Positions 8,498 through 16,027 of a stretch of 54,716 nt of DNA are shown one piece after another. Positions within the stretch are counted from its first letter, which is position 1. Each line of letters opens with the position of its first letter. Position numbers and translations under genes: made by a program. Below the pieces are notes generated by a model. It was not told the origin of the DNA, did no database searches, and saw only the letters and a list, made by a program, of their open reading frames with translations. This DNA is from DASYPP01 sp036006525 (GTDB taxonomy: Bacteria; Gemmatimonadota; Gemmatimonadetes; Gemmatimonadales; GWC2-71-9), in NCBI GenBank assembly GCA_036006525.1, contig DASYPP010000035.1, positions 1-54,716 of the forward strand, given 5' to 3'.

Positions 8498-9436
8498 CTA
8501 TTTGTCTACGATCAGCTGGGTCTGTGAATCTCCCCTCACCGTGTCCATGTTCTGGCCCCCATTACCCTGGGCCTTCAGCCGATTTGCCGCGATTCCATAC
8601 CGGGTGGTCAGGGCGGTCGTAATGGCCAGGGCGCGATCGCGCGACAGCCCGATGTCTCGCAGCCAGCCACCGTCCGTACTGGTCGAGTTGGCGACCGTGA
8701 CATTCACGCCGGGATTCTGCGTCAGGAACCGGGCGATGTCCGCCAGTACCGGATCGGTTTCGGCTCTGAGCGACGCCGACTTCAATTGAAAGAGCGGCTC
8801 GGGCAGCATCACCTTGCCGGTGCTCAACAGCGTGGCGGTAGAGAACGTGGTAGCCGGCTTGGTTCCCGGCCGTACCCCGGCGCCGAGTGCTGGCCAAGTC
8901 GAGCCTTCGGCCTCGACGACCGTGAGGTGAGCGACCGCCCGCTGCCGGTTCTCGGGAGCCTGAACGTGCAGGCTCAGGACGGCGATACGACTGCCGTTCT
9001 GGATCTCCCCGGTCAGTTGGCGCTGTCCATTGGATCCGCGCCAGGCTGGAGTGCAGAAGTTAGCCGGTCCGGTCCCCTCCCCGCACTTCCCATCCTTGCA
9101 TTTGAAAAACACCCGGATCCCGGAGTCCAGCAGCTGCTGCTCCAGCTGTCGGTAGACATCCCCGATGGAAGCGCCCTGCTTCTGGGTGTAGGTGATCGTG
9201 GTGACGGTGCCGCGAAACTCCCGGGTATGACTGAACCGGTTGCCCTCGACCGCGCCGGTCGGCAGGTCACAGGTATGGTTGGTTTTTACTTCTCGGTGGG
9301 CGATTTCGGAACCCACGGCGCGGCGAAGCAAAGGATGATCGCCGGCGTTGGCGACGTTGCGTTGCGCGTGGAGCGCGCCGGGGGTAAGGAGAAATAGCGG
9401 TGCTGCTATCAGCGCTTGCCACAGGACGGGGCGCAT
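8498..9436 (-). CDS. OmpA-family protein with DUF4892-like domain
   Basis: ATG 9436 is preceded by CCAGGAGCGAACT, a clear ribosome-binding site, so I use it although the frame is open much further upstream. The 312-residue protein starts with a signal peptide (PVLWQALIAAPLFLLTPGALHAQ). Residues about 65-125 (YTQKQGASIGDVYRQLEQQL, FFKCKDGKCGEG) resemble DUF4892, including the Cys pairs. The C-terminal half ends in an OmpA-like peptidoglycan-binding domain (DPVLADIARFLTQNPGVNVT, LSRDRALAITTALTTRYGI). It is probably periplasmic or outer-membrane associated. The OmpA similarity is firmer than the DUF4892 call. Confidence 0.85.
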   Translation of the reverse strand: MRPVLWQALIAAPLFLLTPGALHAQRNVANAGDHPLLRRAVGSEIAHREVKTNHTCDLPTGAVEGNRFSHTREFRGTVTTITYTQKQGASIGDVYRQLEQQLLDSGIRVFFKCKDGKCGEGTGPANFCTPAWRGSNGQRQLTGEIQNGSRIAVLSLHVQAPENRQRAVAHLTVVEAEGSTWPALGAGVRPGTKPATTFSTATLLSTGKVMLPEPLFQLKSASLRAETDPVLADIARFLTQNPGVNVTVANSTSTDGGWLRDIGLSRDRALAITTALTTRYGIAANRLKAQGNGGQNMDTVRGDSQTQLIVDK

Positions 9437-9543
9437 AGTTCGCTCCTGGTGTCGGTTCATGAACGGCTGCCGACAAGATACCCCCTGCCCCTGGTATTCC
9501 CTGTGACTTGGGTCATGAAACCGGCAAAGTGTGCCCAAGTGCC

Positions 9544-11214
9544 TCAGCCTGAGGCCTTTGCCCACTCCGCGGCATGCTCCGCGGCACGAAAGGCCAGCGC
9601 CTGGATCGTCATTGTAGGCTGGCCCCGGCCTGATGTGACGAAGTTGCTGCCGTCGACAATGAAGAGATTGGGAACGTCGTGGGCCTGGTGAAAGCGATTC
9701 ACCACTGAAGTCCTGGGGTCGTTCCCCATCCGGCAGGTGCCCAGCAGGTGGACCTGGGGCCACGCGGGCGGGCCGGGAAGAAAGGACCACTTCTCCCGTG
9801 CGCCCGCCGCGTCGAGCAGCTCCAAAGACTTCGCCGTGAGGTATTCGGAGAGCCGATGGTCGTTGGGATGTTCCTGGAAGGTGACCCGGATGGCCGGAAG
9901 CCCCCAGGCGTCCTTCACATCGGGATCCAGCGATACCGTGTTGGTCGACACCGGCAATGACGTGCTGTGGCCCAGGACGTACGCTACGTGATTGTATTGC
10001 TGAAGCCGGCGCTTGAACGCCGGTCCCCAGCGGGGTCCCCGCTCTCCCATTCCCCACACGCCATAGGCAATCGGCGTGGCGTCGAACCGAAAATCGAATC
10101 CCCCGCCCCCGGCGATCCCCAAACCAGGATCCAGCTCGTAGACGTCATGGATGACCCGTGAGTCCACCACGCCCTTGTAGCCGTTGATCTCGCCCTCGAA
10201 CACCCCGGCGGCGAAAGACCCGCCGTTGAACATGAGGTGCCGGCCCACCATCCCGCTCGAGTTGGCGAGCCCGTCGGGGAACCGGTTGGACCGAGACATC
10301 AGGAGCAGGCGCGGCGTCTCCGCCCCGTTGGCCGAAACCACCACGGCCTTGGCGCGCTGAAACACCTCGCGCCGGTTGCCATCGAAGTATTTGACACCGG
10401 TCACCCGGCCCTGGGAGTTGGTCTCGATCTTCCGGACGTAGCTGTTCGGCCGGATCTCGCAGCGGCCGGTTGCCTCGGCCTCGGGGATCATCGTCACCAG
10501 CGTGCTGGACTTCGCGTTCACCTCACATCCGAAGGTCTCGCACCAGCCACAGTGGATGCATCCGGGCCGTCCCCGGTAGGGCTGCGAGAGAATCGCCATG
10601 GGGGCGGGGAATGCCGTCCAGCCGAGTTTTTTCGCCGCCCGCTCGGCCAGCACGCCGGTAGACTTGATCGGCAGCGGCGGCAGCGGGTAGGGTTTGCTGC
10701 GGGGCGGGTCGAACGGACTGGAACCGGCCAGGCCGGAAACACCGATCTCCCACTCGACCCTGGTGTAGTACGGCTCCAGGTCCGCGTAGCTGATGGGCCA
10801 GTCGTCGAGGTCGGCTCCTGGTACGGCGCCCTTCCGGCTCCGTTCCACGAAGTCAATTTCGTGGAATCGCCAGTAGTTCCCCGTGAAATGAACGGTTCCT
10901 CCACCGACGCAGCGGCCGTAGCCGACCGCCGGGGCGATGCTGGCCTTCTGGGTTGCCGTCCGGCGCAGCGTGGTGGGCTGTTGCTTGTAGTTGTTGGTGA
11001 GGGCGGACAGGTAACTGACTGCATACTCGTCGTGCTGAAAGTCGGCGGTCCCCAGCCGGGGGCCCTGCTCCAGGACCAGGACCTGGAACCCGGCCTGCGC
11101 CAGCTCGCGAGCCATCACTCCACCGGCCGCGCCGGCGCCCACGACCAGGAAGTCCACCTCGTCCGAGGGCCGGTACGTCGGGCCTCCGTGCCCGACGGAG
11201 TGTCTAGCGGTCAT
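9544..11214 (-). CDS. GMC-family FAD oxidoreductase (gluconate/choline dehydrogenase type)
   Basis: This 556-residue flavoprotein has the Rossmann FAD motif VVGAGAAGGVMARELAQAG near residue 24 and the GMC C-terminal block (HLLGTCRMGNDP, NLFIVDGSNFVTSG, GQPTMTIQALAFRAAEH). It should oxidise an alcohol or sugar at the membrane or in the periplasm and pass electrons to a partner subunit. The partner is the upstream subunit-3 gene: ATG 11214 lies 11 nt before that gene's TAG (11206-11204), so the two are coupled. The N-terminal leader (residues 5-13, HSVGHGGPT) is encoded by a copy of the GGGCCTCCGTGCCC hairpin. The conserved protein begins only at about residue 18. The true substrate cannot be told from sequence. 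Confidence 0.92.
   Translation of the reverse strand: MTARHSVGHGGPTYRPSDEVDFLVVGAGAAGGVMARELAQAGFQVLVLEQGPRLGTADFQHDEYAVSYLSALTNNYKQQPTTLRRTATQKASIAPAVGYGRCVGGGTVHFTGNYWRFHEIDFVERSRKGAVPGADLDDWPISYADLEPYYTRVEWEIGVSGLAGSSPFDPPRSKPYPLPPLPIKSTGVLAERAAKKLGWTAFPAPMAILSQPYRGRPGCIHCGWCETFGCEVNAKSSTLVTMIPEAEATGRCEIRPNSYVRKIETNSQGRVTGVKYFDGNRREVFQRAKAVVVSANGAETPRLLLMSRSNRFPDGLANSSGMVGRHLMFNGGSFAAGVFEGEINGYKGVVDSRVIHDVYELDPGLGIAGGGGFDFRFDATPIAYGVWGMGERGPRWGPAFKRRLQQYNHVAYVLGHSTSLPVSTNTVSLDPDVKDAWGLPAIRVTFQEHPNDHRLSEYLTAKSLELLDAAGAREKWSFLPGPPAWPQVHLLGTCRMGNDPRTSVVNRFHQAHDVPNLFIVDGSNFVTSGRGQPTMTIQALAFRAAEHAAEWAKASG
11176..11197. repeat. GGGCCTCCGTGCCC hairpin inside the start of the GMC gene
   Basis: CGTCGGGC-ctccgt-GCCCGACG is a perfect 8-bp palindrome identical in core to the four copies at 5701-5807. 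Here it is translated, giving residues 5-12 of the GMC oxidoreductase, and would form an mRNA hairpin within the first 40 nt of the coding region. Confidence 0.85.
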
Positions 11215-11743
11215 AGTCCCCGAACGGCGGCGCCCAGCCGAACCGGTCGTCGAAGCCGATCAGTTTCCATCCCGTCTTCTCGAAGTTCCCGCCGTACTTG
11301 GGGTCCGCGAACATCCCCGCGATCGTAGCCACCCGGACCGACTCGAAGAACTCGGGGTCCCGCTGGTCCAGGTCCAGCATTATCTGGATCTGCGTAGCGC
11401 TTTCCAGTTTCGCGAACCCGCCGACCCCGGGAAACCGGCTCCGCACATTGGCATCGAGCGCGTTGAGCCCCTGCTCGAAAATCGGCCGCTGATCGGCGGC
11501 AAATCCGGCCAGCCCGTTATCAATGAAGGTGACCACCCGTGCTTCCCTGGCGCCGGGGGTGTCGTCGGTAGGGATGATCTGTGCGGTCATTGCTTCCAGC
11601 GTCGCCGCCTGGGACGCGCTCAGTACCCGGTATCCGTTACCGACATGCGGGCTCCAGGAGAGCGGGCGGAGAGTGCCCAGCCCCTGGAGCCAGACCAGGG
11701 CTGCGCTTCCGGCCGCGCCTTTGACGAAGAAGCGGCGATCCAT
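11204..11743 (-). CDS. Gluconate 2-dehydrogenase subunit 3 family protein
   Basis: The protein has 179 residues and a twin-arginine-type leader (MDRRFFVKGAAGSAALVWL), so it is probably exported folded together with its FAD partner. The body (LSASQAATLEAMTAQIIPTD, FIDNGLAGF, MFADPKYGGNFEKTGWKLIG) fits the small subunit of membrane-bound gluconate 2-dehydrogenase-like complexes. The start codon directly follows the DUF1761 stop (TAGATG at 11746-11741). The stop lies inside the GMC gene start, so it belongs to a tight three-gene unit. No cytochrome c subunit is found nearby, so the final electron acceptor is unknown. Confidence 0.9.
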   Translation of the reverse strand: MDRRFFVKGAAGSAALVWLQGLGTLRPLSWSPHVGNGYRVLSASQAATLEAMTAQIIPTDDTPGAREARVVTFIDNGLAGFAADQRPIFEQGLNALDANVRSRFPGVGGFAKLESATQIQIMLDLDQRDPEFFESVRVATIAGMFADPKYGGNFEKTGWKLIGFDDRFGWAPPFGDYDR

Positions 11744-12154
11744 CTACCGCCACGCGCCCAGGATCGCTCCCATCGCCGTCATGTACACCAGCTGGTATCC
11801 GGCATCGATGAAGTACGCCCTGATCGGCTTGTTGGAGTACATGTTCGCCGTGAGTCCGATGGTCGCCGCGAACCCGAGCCAGCAGTGAAACGCCACGAAG
11901 ACGCCACCGTTCAGTGTCGTCTGACCCAGGTGATTGATGAACATCTCCATGACGAACGCCATCACGAAAAAGCACACAACGCTGACGCCGTAGGCCCGGG
12001 GCGCGGCCGCTTTCATCGCCGCCACCTGGTCTTCATGAATCAGGTTCGCAACCATCCACTGTTTGGCGAACAGGATGGGAGAGTACCACAGTCCGCCGAT
12101 CAGGAATGCCGCGACCGCCGCCACCGAGATGGCGAGCCAGTTGTGTTCATGCAT
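11744..12154 (-). CDS. DUF1761 family small membrane protein
   Basis: A 136-residue protein with four predicted membrane helices: WLAISVAAVAAFLIGGLWYS, GVSVVCFFVMAFVMEMFI, VFVAFHCWLGFAATIGLTAN and AGYQLVYMTAMGAILGAW. The GGLWYSPILFAKQWM block is characteristic of DUF1761. Its function is unknown. It ends exactly where the gluconate-dehydrogenase subunit 3 gene starts, so co-expression with the oxidoreductase is near certain. It may act as a membrane anchor for that complex (inference). Confidence 0.88.
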   Translation of the reverse strand: MHEHNWLAISVAAVAAFLIGGLWYSPILFAKQWMVANLIHEDQVAAMKAAAPRAYGVSVVCFFVMAFVMEMFINHLGQTTLNGGVFVAFHCWLGFAATIGLTANMYSNKPIRAYFIDAGYQLVYMTAMGAILGAWR

Positions 12155-12190
12155 GGGGTGAATTCTCCAGGTTGGATGAAGCCGGGCCGT

Positions 12191-13786
12191 TCAGCAGGTT
12201 TCTATGCGATCTCTCCCGCTCGTTTTCGCCTTGTAGAGCGCCCGGTCTGCCGCCGCGACGATCCCGCTGGCGCTCAATCCGTCCTCCGGGCAGGCGGCGA
12301 TGCCGATGCTGACTCGGACCGGAATGTTCTTGCCTTCCCGGGTCATCGCGGCGCGGGCCAGCAGGGCCTCCCGGATCTTGTTGCCCAGCACTATGGCGCC
12401 CTCGCGGTTGCAGCGCCGCAGGATGATCCCGATCTCCTCCCCGCCGTAGCGCCCGATGATGTCGCTGGCCCGCACCGTGGACTGGAATACCCGGGCGAGA
12501 TGCAGCAGCACCTGGTCACCCGCCAGGTGCCCGAAGGTGTCGTTCACCCGCTTGAAGTGGTCCACGTCAATCATGAGGAAAGCGAACGGCTCGCCAAATC
12601 GCCTGGCGTATTCCACGGCATGCTCCAACTCGGCCATGAGGGTCGCGTGGTTCAGCAGGCCGGTGAGCCCGTCCCGGTGGACCATCTCCCGGATCCGGCG
12701 GCCCCGCTCCGCCCGGTTGACCACCAGCTGCAGCAGCAGCAGCGGCTCGACCGGCTTGGTCAGGAAATGATCTGCCCCGGCCCGGAGCGCTTCCACCTGG
12801 TCCTGCAGCGTGCGTTCGTTCGCAAGGAACACGATGGGAAGCAGCGCGAAACGGGGATCCTGGCGGACCAGCCGCGCCAGGGTAAAACCATCGAGCCCGG
12901 GCAGGTGGGCATCGAGCAGCAGGAGGTCGGGAAGGTCGCGCGCCAGCACCTCGCGGGCCAGCATCGGGTCATCGCACCGGGACACCAGGATGTTGGCGTC
13001 CTCCAGGGTCCGGGTCAGCCGCTCCGCCTCTTCCCGCTTCTCCATGACCACCAATACGCTCGAAGGTGGGGTGCCGATACGTGCCAGCGTCTTGGCATAG
13101 GTGGGCAGCTCGCTCAAAACCCGGTCCGCCGAGAACACGGTGTCGATGCCGGCGGCGACGGCACGCAGCCGGTCGGAGGCTCCGGTGCGATCGACGAGAA
13201 CGATGCTCCGGGGCCGGAGCGCGCGCCGGCCCGAGAGTGCGGCGGCCATCGCATACGGGTCCGCCTTGATCTCCCCGCCCACCATTACCACCAGGTCGGG
13301 GGTCTCCGACGTGGGAACCTCGGAATCCGTCTCCGTCAGCTGGCTCACCCGGTATCCGGAGGCGCGCAACGATTCGGCGATCTGGCTGGTGAGGGGGTTT
13401 TCCTGTCCGATGATGAGCGCGCTCCAGCCGAAGTCGGTGGGCGGCACTGGCGAGCTCTGGCCCGACAACTCGGCCCCCGCCTTGTCGAAAGTCTCCGCCA
13501 GCTTGCCGACCGCGATGTCCAGCACCCCGGCATCGTCCGGCCCGGGTGGTGGCACCTTCTTGAGCCAGCGCTCGGTCTCCCGGGACACCTCGCTGACGTC
13601 GGGAAACCCGTAGCTTCCGCCCGATCCCGACAATCTGTGAAATCTGAGTATCAGCGAGTTTACCGCGTCCGCCTCCCCAGCGCGGAATGCGGCGATGTCT
13701 TTTCTCAGCTCCTGCAGGCGCACCGGCGAGTCCGCCACGTATTCGCGGCGAAGCTGCTGAAGAACCCGGGTGAGATCGTCGCTCAT
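12191..13786 (-). CDS. Hpt/receiver/GGDEF diguanylate cyclase
   Basis: ATG 13786 overlaps the TrmB stop as ATGA, which fixes the start; the protein has 531 residues. The N-terminal 110 residues look like an Hpt domain (FHRLSGSGGSYGFPDVSEVS; the His of FHRLSG is the likely phospho-site). A degenerate receiver-like domain follows, then a typical REC domain (LPDLLLLDAHLPGLDGF with the phospho-acceptor Asp). The GGDEF domain is at the C-terminus (MIDVDHFKRVNDTFGHLAGD, GRYGGEEIGI). The active site reads GGEEI rather than GGEEF. RASD five residues upstream is a complete RxxD inhibitory site. It should make cyclic di-GMP in response to phosphorelay input. No histidine kinase is present nearby. Confidence 0.93.
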   Translation of the reverse strand: MSDDLTRVLQQLRREYVADSPVRLQELRKDIAAFRAGEADAVNSLILRFHRLSGSGGSYGFPDVSEVSRETERWLKKVPPPGPDDAGVLDIAVGKLAETFDKAGAELSGQSSPVPPTDFGWSALIIGQENPLTSQIAESLRASGYRVSQLTETDSEVPTSETPDLVVMVGGEIKADPYAMAAALSGRRALRPRSIVLVDRTGASDRLRAVAAGIDTVFSADRVLSELPTYAKTLARIGTPPSSVLVVMEKREEAERLTRTLEDANILVSRCDDPMLAREVLARDLPDLLLLDAHLPGLDGFTLARLVRQDPRFALLPIVFLANERTLQDQVEALRAGADHFLTKPVEPLLLLQLVVNRAERGRRIREMVHRDGLTGLLNHATLMAELEHAVEYARRFGEPFAFLMIDVDHFKRVNDTFGHLAGDQVLLHLARVFQSTVRASDIIGRYGGEEIGIILRRCNREGAIVLGNKIREALLARAAMTREGKNIPVRVSIGIAACPEDGLSASGIVAAADRALYKAKTSGRDRIETC

Positions 13787-14463
13787 GGGCGAGGCCACCC
13801 CCGGAAGGTACAATGTCCGGCGGCGACAAAACCGGCCGCGGTGCTCCAGTGACCCTCGACCTCGGCCCCGCGCCGGGCACCGATGAGCGCGGTCCGCCGG
13901 TCCACGATCATCAGCAGCGGCTCACCCGGCCAATCCTGGGAGCCGGCCACCACCACCGGGGCGAACCCCAGCTCAACCGGGGCCGGAGCCAGCAGGTCCA
14001 GGGGAAGAGCGGCGGAAGCTACTCGGCGCAGGGCCGGGGCAAGAATCGGGTAGGCGTCCACGGGGACCAGCAGCTGGACGCTTTCATGAGCGCGGGCGAT
14101 TTCGTGGCTCATGATCTGGAGCGCGCCCTTGGGAGAGGTGACCTCGACCAGCGTGGGACTGGCCGCGGCACCGAAGCCGCTCAGGGTGGTGCTCAGCCGG
14201 TCGAGATCCTGACCCTGCTGGCTGGTGATCCGGGCGATGACAGCGGCGGGATTCTCCGGGCGATATCGCTTGGGCCGGCCCCCTTCAACCAGCGCGGCGC
14301 CCTTGGAGACCAGGCCTTCCAACGCGCTGTAGGTATTGGCGCGCGCCAGCCCGGCCGACCGGGCGATGGTATAGCCGGTGCCGGGCCCGTTCCGGAGCAG
14401 GACCTCGTATACCCGGCTTTCGGTGGGTGTGAAGCCGAACGGCGTCAGGTCAATATCCGGCAT
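13783..14463 (-). CDS. TrmB-family transcriptional regulator
   Basis: A 226-residue protein. The N-terminal winged-helix domain (LTPFGFTPTESRVYEVLLRN, IARSAGLARANTYSALEGLV, KRYRPENP) is typical of TrmB-like regulators, followed by a short coiled segment. The C-terminal PLD-like sensor domain (ESVQLLVPVDAYPILAPAL, LLMIVDRRTALIGAR) often binds sugars in this family. The gene overlaps the diguanylate cyclase by ATGA and lies upstream of the gluconate-dehydrogenase-like genes. It may therefore control that unit in response to a carbohydrate (inference). Confidence 0.88.
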   Translation of the reverse strand: MPDIDLTPFGFTPTESRVYEVLLRNGPGTGYTIARSAGLARANTYSALEGLVSKGAALVEGGRPKRYRPENPAAVIARITSQQGQDLDRLSTTLSGFGAAASPTLVEVTSPKGALQIMSHEIARAHESVQLLVPVDAYPILAPALRRVASAALPLDLLAPAPVELGFAPVVVAGSQDWPGEPLLMIVDRRTALIGARRGAEVEGHWSTAAGFVAAGHCTFRGWPRP

Positions 14464-14531
14464 CCTCTTCTCGTTTCGTATCTCGTACGTGAGGCTACCG
14501 GTGTACCGGGTTTGGGTCTTGCCAAAGCCTT

Positions 14532-14683
14532 AACGCAAGAGAGCGCAGTGGATACGCGGAGAGCGCAGAGGATGCAGCCCGGCGGCCGGGCACTGTCTTG
14601 TCAAGGATGGCGATATTGAAAGTGCCCGGTCGCCGGGCTGCTTCTCCGCGTTCCTCTGCGAATCCTCCGCGTCTTCTGCGTTG
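14532..14683. repeat. ACGCGGAG-word long inverted repeat (arms about 62 nt)
   Basis: The left arm 14532-14594 and right arm 14621-14683 are reverse complements over about 62 nt with few mismatches. Words such as AACGCAG, ACGCGGAG and CGCAGAGGA make up the outer part, and GCAGCCCGGCGACCGGGCACT the inner part. The loop is about 26 nt. The element accounts for most of the 273-nt gap between the unknown gene (14737-15843) and trmB, both on the minus strand. I see no reading frame in it. Confidence 0.88.
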
Positions 14684-14736
14684 AAGCTGTTGCAAAACTC
14701 AAAACCGGCAAGATGCTGCCTGGACTCAATCCCTCT

Positions 14737-15843
14737 TCAGGCGATCTCGAGTCTCCAACCCAGCAGGCGCGCAATCAGCGCCAGCCGGAACGTCACATCA
14801 ACCTGGCGCGACTCCGGGTGCTTGGACTCGCTCTCCAGCGGGTAGTAGTGGTACGCGGCGCGATTCTGCAGCTTGGGCTGGGAGCGAAGGTTCTTGGGGT
14901 GCCAGACCCCGTGCTCGTCGCAGTCCTTGATCAGGCGCGACAAGACCCGGGTGGCCACCGGCGCCGTATGCAGCGCCCCGATCCGGGCCAGCAGTTCGAT
15001 GTAATAAAGCGCCAGCGGGATGTCCTTCGCGTTCCCCTTGGTGTCGGCTTCGATTGGATCGCCCAGCAGCAGGACCTGCGGCTTTACCGTTCGTTTTCCG
15101 ACCTGGATCACGTAGGACTTCTTGGGAGCCGGCTGCGCCAGGTAATGGCCCAGCCGCTCGGTGAACCCGGCCCGCTCGCGCTGCAGGTTAGGCATCGCGG
15201 CGATCATCGCCACCGAGTACCAGCTGGGAGGAGTGGCTTCGGGATGCAGGGCAGTCTGCCGTCCCGCCCGGATGAACGGCTTCTCGGCGTACGGGCTGCG
15301 CAGGAAGTGGGACACTTCGTTGGCGATCTTGTGCGCCGCGCCCCGGACCCGCGGATCCTCCAGCTGTCCCGCCTCGGCCAGGGCTGCCGTAGCCGCTTCC
15401 CGGATAACGTTGCGAGACCACACCCGCGCCAGTGGCTCCGCCTTTACCAGCTTCTGATACTCGAAAAGCAATGCCGGATCCTCGTCCCTCGACAACAGCC
15501 GGTAGAGGACCCGCTCGGTGAGCTTGAAGGGACGACTTTCCCGCGGGTAGCCCAGCTGGATCAGGCGACGGTACTGCGGAATGGTCCCGACGTCCTTGAT
15601 GCCGAGCGCGGCAGTCGGCGCCAAGCCGAGCAGGTTGCCGGCCCAAATGCCCGTGTCTTTCTGCTTCTTGATGATCGCGACGGCCGGCTTGGACTCAACG
15701 ATTGCTGCCAGTTGCGCGGCCATGTCTTCGGGCCGCTGAGAACCCTCAGGAGCCAGCTCCGCGATGGTCCGGAAGCGCACCGTCTCTCCCCCGTTCTGGA
15801 GTAGCCAGGAGAGCGGTACCCTATGTTCGCTCGGCAGGTCCAA
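14737..15843 (-). CDS. Conserved hypothetical protein, helical, possibly repeat fold
   Basis: I do not recognise this family. The frame is open from a TTG at 15882; a second TTG at 15843 has GGAG five bases upstream and is preferred, giving about 368 residues. The protein is soluble, mostly helical and rich in Arg/Leu, with no signal peptide or membrane helix. The N-terminus (VPLSWLLQNGGETVRFRTIA) and the regular W/L-rich helices recall alpha-toroid proteins such as prenyl- or terpene-cyclase-like folds, but no DxDD or QW motif is visible. Conserved-looking parts are HFLRSPYAEKPFIRAGRQ and DEHGVWHPKNLRSQ. It stands alone, bounded by inverted-repeat hairpins on both sides. Confidence 0.6.
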   Translation of the reverse strand: MDLPSEHRVPLSWLLQNGGETVRFRTIAELAPEGSQRPEDMAAQLAAIVESKPAVAIIKKQKDTGIWAGNLLGLAPTAALGIKDVGTIPQYRRLIQLGYPRESRPFKLTERVLYRLLSRDEDPALLFEYQKLVKAEPLARVWSRNVIREAATAALAEAGQLEDPRVRGAAHKIANEVSHFLRSPYAEKPFIRAGRQTALHPEATPPSWYSVAMIAAMPNLQRERAGFTERLGHYLAQPAPKKSYVIQVGKRTVKPQVLLLGDPIEADTKGNAKDIPLALYYIELLARIGALHTAPVATRVLSRLIKDCDEHGVWHPKNLRSQPKLQNRAAYHYYPLESESKHPESRQVDVTFRLALIARLLGWRLEIA

Positions 15844-15930
15844 AGCCGCTCCGGGAGAGGAAGGGGGAAGGGGGTGGTGCAAGCGGGCGCAAAGATAGTG
15901 GGAGACTTGGACTTACACCAGATAACCAAG

Positions 15931-15953
15931 GGCCCGGCGATAGTCGCCGGGCC
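15931..15953. terminator. GC-rich hairpin upstream of the hypothetical gene
   Basis: GGCCCGGCGA-tag-TCGCCGGGCC is a perfect 10-bp stem with a 3-nt loop. It lies between the end of the M28 operon (stop at 16028, minus strand) and the start of the next minus gene, so it could end the operon transcript. It lacks a U-tract, so intrinsic termination is uncertain. Confidence 0.5.
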
Positions 15954-16027
15954 TGCGCTTCACGGTAAACCGTTGCCATATTGTGACTTAAATAGTCCAC
16001 AATTGTGAGTAGTATTAATAGATACCC

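Noticed and set aside
8498..10057. 519-residue version of the OmpA-like protein
   Set aside because: The upstream part is a shadow of the GMC gene; AGGAG before ATG 9436 fixes the real start.
11645..13852. 735-residue plus-strand open frame opposite the GGDEF, DUF1761 and subunit 3 genes
   Set aside because: Low-complexity Arg/Gly/His composition and complete overlap with three well-supported genes.
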